Positions 57,270 to 64,000 of a DNA stretch of 64,000 nt are shown piece by piece. A program made the position numbers and the translations under genes. A model generated the notes under the pieces. That model ran no database searches and was not told the origin of the DNA. It saw only the letters and a program-made list of their open reading frames with translations. Source of the DNA: Cavia porcellus (Eukaryota; Chordata; Mammalia; Rodentia; Caviidae). Location of the stretch: the NCBI RefSeq assembly GCF_034190915.1, contig NW_026947502.1, positions 39,834,785-39,898,784 of the forward strand. The letters are read 5' to 3'. The stretch's first letter is position 1. Each line of letters starts with the position of its first letter.

Positions 57270-57405
57270 TTTGGATGGCCAGTTCCAGACATTCAGTACA
57301 CTGATGAGGGAGGATCACAGGTGTGAAGACAGCTGGCCCTTTAGCGAGCCCCTATCTCAAAATAAAATGATAAAAAAGGATTGAGGATGTAGCTCAGTGC
57401 TTCCT
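57270..57405 (+). repeat. Composite B1+ID SINE relic
   Basis: A decayed B1 3' part (GGGAGGATCACAGGTGTGAA, then GAGCCCCTATCTCAAAATAA) is joined to an ID start (GGATTGAGGATGTAGCTCAG). It is truncated after the ID A-box. Confidence 0.7.
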
Positions 57406-59390
57406 TATTTAATTTCCATAACTGCTAACCAATCAGTTAATTAATTTAGAAAATCAAACTCCTTACCCTAGAATATAGGACACATCCTGGTTGCAGTTAG
57501 GCCGTAAGCTTTGCCTTTACTATACACTGCTATTCTCTCCAGTGCCATTAACAGTTCACTCTCTGAGCTGCTGGCAATTTTGTCTGTGTGAAAGGTCCTT
57601 CTCTTTTTATCTACCAGTATTCCCAAGGTAGTCATTCTGGCTGGCTAAAAAAATGAACAGATAATCTGAGGCTCCAGTCTGCAGTGCTTCCTTGGAGACC
57701 ACCACTGTGAAAGGGGGAAAGTGTTTCCTTGGAAACTTTTGTTTTAAATATATCATATCAAATACTCGTTGATAAATATATCTAAAAGCAAAATAATTTT
57801 CTACATAGTAGACTTTTCCTTATTCAAGATCCAATTCAGTTATTATCTTTGCACACTCCTGTTCTCAACTTCTGCAGAATTAATTGTTTTTTTACTTGGA
57901 TTCCCAGAGCGCTTTATTCTAAACTCTATTGTAACATGCAAAACAGGTTATCAAAGTTTAAAAGATGCCTAATCATCTTTATTTTCTCTACCATTTAACA
58001 CTGAGAATGGAATATAGAGCCCACATACATTCTTATTAAATTGAATTTTACATGCTTTCCTATGAAATAATAATATTGATGTATCTTGAATTTGTAGGTA
58101 GATGTGGTTAGTTATTAGTTCTTTTTCTTTCCACTCTCTCAAACCTTATTTTTGCATTCACACTTGAATTTTCTGATTTTATTTTAACTTTTAATTTGTG
58201 ACTCTCTCATATTAACTAGTAAAGCATGACCAACCACTTCAGATCTCTTTTTTAAGAGAACGAAAGTAATTATTTTACCTGTTTTAGTATTTGAATTTTT
58301 ATTATAAAAATGTGAAGTACTAACAAAAGTAAAGAGAAAGATTAGTGTGAACATCTTTCTTCACTAATTACCAACTTAGAGAAAGCCTTCTGTCGCAGAT
58401 ATTTTTACATACTCCTCATTTCCAGGTTATTTTGAAGTAAGTTACACATATATTATTTATCACTTATTATATATATGCATATATAAATGCTAAAAACAAT
58501 AACTATCACTTTGGAAAAAGCCTCATTTATTTCTCAATATCATTAAGTCATTTTCAAAGTTTTCCAAATACCTCTGAAATTTTCAGTTGCCTTCCTCATG
58601 GAAAGACTGCTCAATTTTCATAAACTGGACTCCACCCTCATTGTGCTATTTACAGCAAAAGACAGTTTAGTGAGTTCAGATAAGTGTAACTACTGACAGT
58701 AGGACTTGATGCAAGTGTCTCAATTTCTTTCTCATTAGAGAAAGAAACAAGGAGTAAACCTGAATGTCCTAGGTCCTCAAAAGTGAACTTTTCAGGACTC
58801 CTCAGCATGATGGTATTCTAACTTTCCCTCTCAATTATGTGGAAACTATTATCAAGAGGTAAATAGTCACACATATTTTTGAGTTTACACCCAATTTCAT
58901 CTCTTTATAATGGAATTACTAATTGATTACTTGAAAACTAAAGTCAATGAAGAAGTGCTAAAACTCTTCGTCCCTCAAGAGTAATAACTTCAAATTATGT
59001 AATGGTTTTAAAAATGTGTAAAATATCTTATTTGCAGTTTATATATTCTATAATCCTTAAATTACTATTTCATTATGGAGCAGTAACCATCTTTGAAATG
59101 AATGTACTATGTAATAAAGACTCTATACAAATATATTATCTCTTCAAATGCTTTTTCATACACTGTTTTTGATGATGGAAGTATAGTATCTATTATTCCT
59201 GTGACCAAAATAATACTTTAAAAAAGCAAACCCACTCAAAGTAACCATTATTAACATTGGGCTCTCAATTCAAGTTCCTGTCCTATAATATAATTCCCAA
59301 GTCAGGATATTTGAAGATGAGATATTTTAAAGGTAATTCTGTTGTTCAGTTGAAAATGTGCTGCTGAAATCAGCACCATTATTAAAAAAA
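57406..59390. other. Unassigned AT-rich stretch
   Basis: No gene or repeat is recognised. It is very AT-rich with long runs of A/T around 58,440-58,500. Confidence 0.4.
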
Positions 59391-59394
59391 GCTT

Positions 59395-59615
59395 CCTTCT
59401 CTTCCCACCCTTAGACACCAAGGACTTCCGAGCAGGTAGCTAACTGCAAAATGAGTAGAGGACTCCCTCCCCGATCCTGACCACACTGCCATGCTAGTCT
59501 TGGACTTTCAACCTCCAGACTGATGAAAATTGAACATTTGTTGTCAAAGTCACCATACCTATGAAATTTTGTTACTGCAGCCTGAATAAACAGGATGTAA
59601 GAATAAAGTAAGGCC
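59395..59615 (+). mobile_element. MLT1-like MaLR LTR, 3' part
   Basis: CTAGTCTTGGACTTTCAACC then TCCAGACTGATGAAAATTG, then GAAATTTTGTTACTGCAGCC follow the MLT1 3' order, in which the corresponding blocks are a cttggacttccagcctccag type and a gtattttgttatagcagcc type. Confidence 0.65.
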
Positions 59616-60605
59616 TGTCTAGTGATAAATTGGGATTATTTGAACATTCTAACCCTCAACCGTTTGTCTGCAATCTTATAGATACAGCTTGAAACACAAC
59701 CAGTGAGAGAGCTGATAAAACATGTAAAAATACAAACAATATTGGCAGCATTGGGAAGGGAGAGAACAGAAAATTATCCCTCTGTCTGCTGTATACTAGC
59801 TTTGTGATTTAAGTCCTTTCGCTGGATCTGATCTCCAACCATAGACACTGAACTAAACAATTAATAAGGAGTCAAAAAGACTTTTGAGTTAAAAGACTTC
59901 TTTCTAAATAGGAGAAAGCTTCATAAGAAAAGCTGTTAGAATACTACCTAAACGCATACTAGAAAAAAAAAAAAAAAAACAGGAAAATGAGGTTGACTCA
60001 CCCACTGGACCAGTAACTAGATCTTCTCTTCTGATTTGCATATTTGAATAAGAGTTTTCATAGAGAATCCTGTTTTTTCTGACATGCCAAATGATATGCA
60101 GTAATATGACTGTTGATATAACCACCAGGTGAGCAGCAGAAGCAAACAATATTCTTCAAATGGAATACTTCTAAATGGCAAAATGAATTACCTAGGATGT
60201 AGAGATCCTCAGCTGGATAGGACAATTCTCCTAATTCAATGTTATTAAAAAAAAAAGTCATTGTTCATTATTTTCCCTTCCATATTCTTTCATATGCAGA
60301 TATGTCAATAAGAAATAGGCAAGTCACAATCCAAAGAGTCATGGAATAAAACACAGCCACACTGACTTAAAATAAAGCAAATAAAGTACCACTTAGATCA
60401 AAAAAGATAGTGTTTATACCAATTAGGTGAGGAGAGAGAAATGTAGTAAAGTAAAAAAAATTTTCACAGGGAAATTTGTACTTGTGATCATCCTTGGCAA
60501 ATGAATTAAAAAGTGCAAGAAACAAAGGTACACTAGGAAAAAACTTAGTGTAGCTGGGAGAAAATGGAAGAAAAACAGGTAAAAACATCATGCTTGATAC
60601 TTCCC
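59616..60605. other. Unassigned stretch
   Basis: A 19-A run lies at 59,963-59,981 without a recognisable SINE body. No gene is recognised. Minus-strand ORFs of 67-87 codons have no motifs. Confidence 0.4.
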
Positions 60606-60607
60606 AC

Positions 60608-60785
60608 AGACACTTTCCTATGATGCTCACAACAATCTGAGCAGAATTAGTATCATAATTGTACAGAAGTGGAAACTAAGTTTCAGGAAGGTAAGTTACT
60701 AAATTGTCCAAGGTTGTATACCTCATAGGTAACCTAGCCAGCTATTAAATCCTAGTCTGAAATACTTCAAAGTCATACCACACTG
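60608..60785 (+). repeat. MIR SINE relic
   Basis: Sense MIR core order: CTCACAACAATCTGAGCAGA, then GTACAGAAGTGGAAACTAAG, then AGGAAGGTAAGTTACTAAAT and GTCCAAGGTTGTATACC, then TAGCCAGCTATTAAATCC. Confidence 0.8.
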
Positions 60786-60789
60786 ATAC

Positions 60790-60890
60790 ATTTGTTTATC
60801 CAAAAAGTATTTACTGTATATACATTGGGTCCCAAAGGCTGCGGCTTAGACCAGCAATACAACAGTCACTGTCTATGAGAGGCCTCTGGG
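60790..60890 (-). repeat. L2 3' end relic
   Basis: Antisense L2 terminus: AAAAAGTATTTACTGTATAT, then a decayed middle, then CCAGCAATACAACAGTCACT. Confidence 0.45.
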
Positions 60891-63780
60891 CTTCTGGGAG
60901 GGATTAGGAAACAGTGAGCTTCCAGGTTCCCTGCAACAACCTTGCCCCTCTCACTCCTGCACTTTCAGCACTCAAAAAGGCACTCGGTGAGGACTTCCTC
61001 CTGTGGACCAGTTAAACTTCTAGTCTTGATTTGCTTCTGAATCTGCGTAAAGGCAAAGAAGTTACTGACAAAGAGCCAGCAGAGGACCATCTGCAACAAA
61101 ACCGGGGAGCAACTCTCAGCTGCGCAGCCACCACTTTCACAGACTCAAGTGTCTCCCCTCTTCATTTGCTCTGCCAACCCTGAGTGTCTGGGATCTGTGC
61201 CCAGGAGCAGAAGTGACCCAGTCAGCCCCACTTTTCTTTTCTGGAAGGCGTTATGGTAGCCAGGAAAGCATGACTGCTTCTACTGCTTACCTGGTGAAGC
61301 TCCTAGAGACAATCATTAAGTAATGCCTTCTAGCAACTCTCTTCTTTTTGAATTCTCTGTCACTAAATACATATTCCTCCTTCCCCTTATTCTCATGCTT
61401 CTTCATATGCTAAGAAATGAACATTATCCTTATTCTTAGGAATTCAAAAATAGAAAAGTCCTCTTGTTTTCTATCACTGCAAAGCTGTCCTGTCTCCTAC
61501 CACAAGGAAGCCTTCCAAACAGACACTGAGATTACATTATATTGAGGCTACCAATGTCTTCAGCCATTTCTCTGAACCTCAGAAAATCTTCCCATAGGCT
61601 TGAAATGTGGAGAAGAGGAAGATGTGGGTTCTAGTGATAATTATGGAAGTGCTTTCAATTCTAGATAACCATTAACAGTACTGGTTTCCACACACAGGCT
61701 CCCTGAGGTGCAGTTAGAAACTGGGTAGAAAACCTGATTGTCCCACATTATCTGTAACAGGATTCGAAAGAAAAAATACTTTGAGAGGCTTCAGGAAAAC
61801 AGAGGATAAATGAAATATTTAATTTAATAAATATACTCACATTGCTATCAGTCATTATGGCAAATGTATTACTGTTCATTGTTTTTGTGTTTTATATTTT
61901 TAGAGAAAAGTGGGAGGTATTTAAGAATTTTTTAGGGTACAGTAGAGGCTTGAGGAAGGGAAGGGGGCTACAGCATAAAGTAAGACTTCATTTAATATTC
62001 CTCCTTATAATCGCAGTAAATTTTAAGTCACTTTTTACAAACTGTACTTATTTCTTCATGATCAATTTATTGTGCATTGGAAGAGCTTGATACATTTTGT
62101 TTGCTAGAGCTGCTGTACAAACCTCCATAAAATCAAAGTCACAAATTCCCTTACTAACTGCCTAAAAATGTCTTGAAGATTATTAGCTTTAATCTTGCAA
62201 AGCTGTGTTTATTTGGCTCCTAATTTTGAATATATCCCAAATGACAAATTAAAAGCTATTAAACTCTGGCTTAGTCTGAGTCCATCTCAGAAGTCTGTTC
62301 TTTTATCAAAATGAATTGGGACCAAACTGCTCAAAGACATAAGGTTTGCTTTATCTCAAATAAACATAGCTAGAATATTAGAAATGAGGAAGAAGGAACA
62401 TTTACTGGGAAGGCTTAACATTTTATTACCAGCGAACAGACTTGCTTTGGAAAATCTTTCAGCTGAACAATGGTTTGCATTCTCCCCAGCCTTTAGTTTC
62501 CCCTCTAAATCCTCTTTTGTAGGCATTTCTTAGCTCTCTCAGCGCCATTTGACAATTTAGTTATTTTAGTCTGATTTTCTGCAATTCTACTTCTCTGTTG
62601 TCTGAATGATTTTATTATTTGCCACATTCTTTCTTTCAGATTGGAAATTTTATTCTGGTTTTGGTTTGCCAACACTTTGGCAGGCTACTGCTATAAAGAA
62701 GAGATTTGGAAGCTATGCAGATGGCAAATGAAGTGCTGTGTGCTTTCATTCATGAGGGCTTCCGTTCTTTTTTATAACAGGTGGGAAACCCGCCAGCTCT
62801 TAACCCTGTGCCAACTTCTGACATATTTAAGCAAGACAGCAGGAGTGGCTTGCAGGATGATGGCTTGTTAGTTTGGAAACGTTCTGGTGGTAGGAATTTA
62901 AAATAAAAATTTGGTTGATACTTTGTATTAACCTTTTCACATGTGTTTTGTGTCTTGGTATTTTTTTTTAATGACTCCATTTACCTTTGAAGTTACCAGC
63001 TCCTTTCAGGAGTTAAATGATTATCTAATATTTTCTTTTGAATTTTATTGTTTAATTTTCCCTGTACCGTGAAAGCAATGAAATTCAAGTTATCAAAAGA
63101 AATTTTTCCAAACATTCCCATTAAAACAAGACCCACTCTTCAATTGAAATATAATAAACTTATGCCTGAAAATTGCATCTGAAAAAAGAGAAGTCTCCAC
63201 ATTAGTTTCATAGGTCTTTGAGCTCAAATTCAAATCATCTATGTCTTTTCAGGAAAGCAGAACAATTTTGCCTAATCATGGATCAAATATTTAAGGGCCC
63301 TGTAGTAATCTAAGAATGTTAAAACTGCAATCATACAAACAGTTAAATGCTCCCTGTCATTGTTAAGGAAAGTACATATTTCTAGGATGTAAATACCATA
63401 GTATAAAAACTGAAGACAGTTAAATACCCCCAGGGGCTCAGCTTCTCTTGACTCTACCTTTTATCCCATAGGAAGATGCTTTAGAGAAAATATAATTCCA
63501 ATGAATTTCTGTATATTTTTAAAGCCTAGCACAATATGTGAAATTCTGCCTCAAAAAACCAGACTTTCATAAGTGAATCTTCATTAATACAAGTTAATAC
63601 ATTGCATCAAAATATAAAGGTTCAGTGTCTGATATATTAGATGGTATTTATTTATGGGTTCTACTAAAAAAAAGCACATGGTTTTTGTTCTTGTTATATA
63701 AATCATACATAAATAATGTAACAATAAGCAATTGGTTTGATTCTAATTTTTTCTGTAAACCTAGATTGATTGATTGATTG
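60891..63780. other. Unassigned, low-repeat stretch
   Basis: No transposon is recognised over nearly 2.9 kb. About 60,900-61,330 is moderately GC-rich. About 62,100-62,900 looks like unique sequence. ORFs of 82 and 76 codons have no motifs. No gene is claimed. Confidence 0.4.
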
Positions 63781-63797
63781 ATTGACTGATTGATTTT
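63766..63797. repeat. (GATT)n microsatellite
   Basis: About eight GATT units with one GACT variant. The run sits directly at the tail end of the minus-strand SINE that follows, so it probably arose from that tail. Confidence 0.9.
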
Positions 63798-63875
63798 AGT
63801 ATCAGGGATTGAACTCATGACTTCACACTTGCCAGGCAGGTGCTTGTGCTACTTAGCTTAATCCTCTGGCTTGTA
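63796..63875 (-). repeat. ID-type SINE
   Basis: Plus-strand TAGTATCAGGGATTGAACTC, then ATGACTTCACACTTGCCAGG, then CAGGTGCTTGTGCTACTTAG and CTTAATCCTCTGGC are the antisense ID body. It is more diverged than the copies at 8.5 and 30.8 kb. Confidence 0.8.
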
Positions 63876-64000
63876 AACCTAAATAATATGTAGTCACTCA
63901 ATAAAAATCTAAATCAGTGATAATCATGAATGCAAAATTTCTAGAGTCCTAACCCTAGAGACCAAAAGCAATGATTCCAAATATCTCAGATTTCTAATAC

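Noticed and set aside
1..64000. CRISPR arrays, bacterial operons, phage or plasmid features
   Set aside because: No regularly spaced repeats with spacers and no dense long ORFs are present; the whole window is mammalian repeat-rich DNA.

Overview
This window looks like nuclear DNA of a placental mammal, very probably a non-murine rodent. It is AT-rich, has no dense coding content, and is built from layers of retrotransposons: tRNA-derived ID-type SINEs, B1/7SL-like SINEs and B1+ID composites, ERVL-MaLR LTRs, old L1M and L2/MIR relics, and a younger L1 lineage. B1 and ID SINEs point to rodents. The ID consensus seen here, with a GATCCC-GGTACTGATA 3' half, is not the mouse or rat form, and I cannot name the species. 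I found no complete host gene, no confident coding exon and no functional RNA gene. All repeat names rest on recognition by eye, not on an alignment program.

Layout. 1-7.1 kb holds a B1 relic, a B1-like SINE, an LTR fragment of a family that recurs at 36 kb, an ID SINE, a MaLR-like LTR end and an L2 relic. 7.1-11.6 kb holds L1M/HAL1-like relics, cut by an ID SINE with an 18-bp target-site duplication (TSD) and by two minus-strand MaLR LTRs. 11.6-15.9 kb is mostly unassigned, with one minus-strand LTR. 15.9-24.5 kb is a three-level nest: an old plus-strand L1M, a minus-strand L1 inside its ORF2 (11-bp TSD), and a 5'-truncated 3'UTR-only L1 inside ORF1 of that L1 (13-bp TSD). 24.5-26.2 kb holds further L1 relics.

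At 26,185-26,556 there is a 372-bp DNA transposon of Tc1/mariner type. It has inverted termini, flanking TA dinucleotides and a 63-codon remnant that looks like a transposase C-terminus. This is the most unusual element in the window. 27-46 kb mixes microsatellites, L2, MIR, SINEs and LTRs with long unassigned stretches. One of those contains a minus-strand ORF followed by a good splice-donor match.

46.1-54.9 kb is a MaLR provirus with both LTRs and TSD-like flanks. It is split by a nearly full-length plus-strand L1 at about 47.1-53.86 kb. That L1 has ruined ORF1 and ORF2, an internal ~0.87-kb duplication in ORF2, and a 3'UTR made of degenerate tandem units of about 145 bp. The same unit structure occurs in the two minus-strand L1s at 17.7-20.4 kb. 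55-64 kb is largely unassigned, with B1+ID, MLT1-like, MIR, L2 and ID relics.

There is no operon-like gene cooperation to describe. The biology is transposon succession: L1 machinery mobilising itself and the SINEs, old MaLR elements acting as landing sites, and one rare cut-and-paste element.
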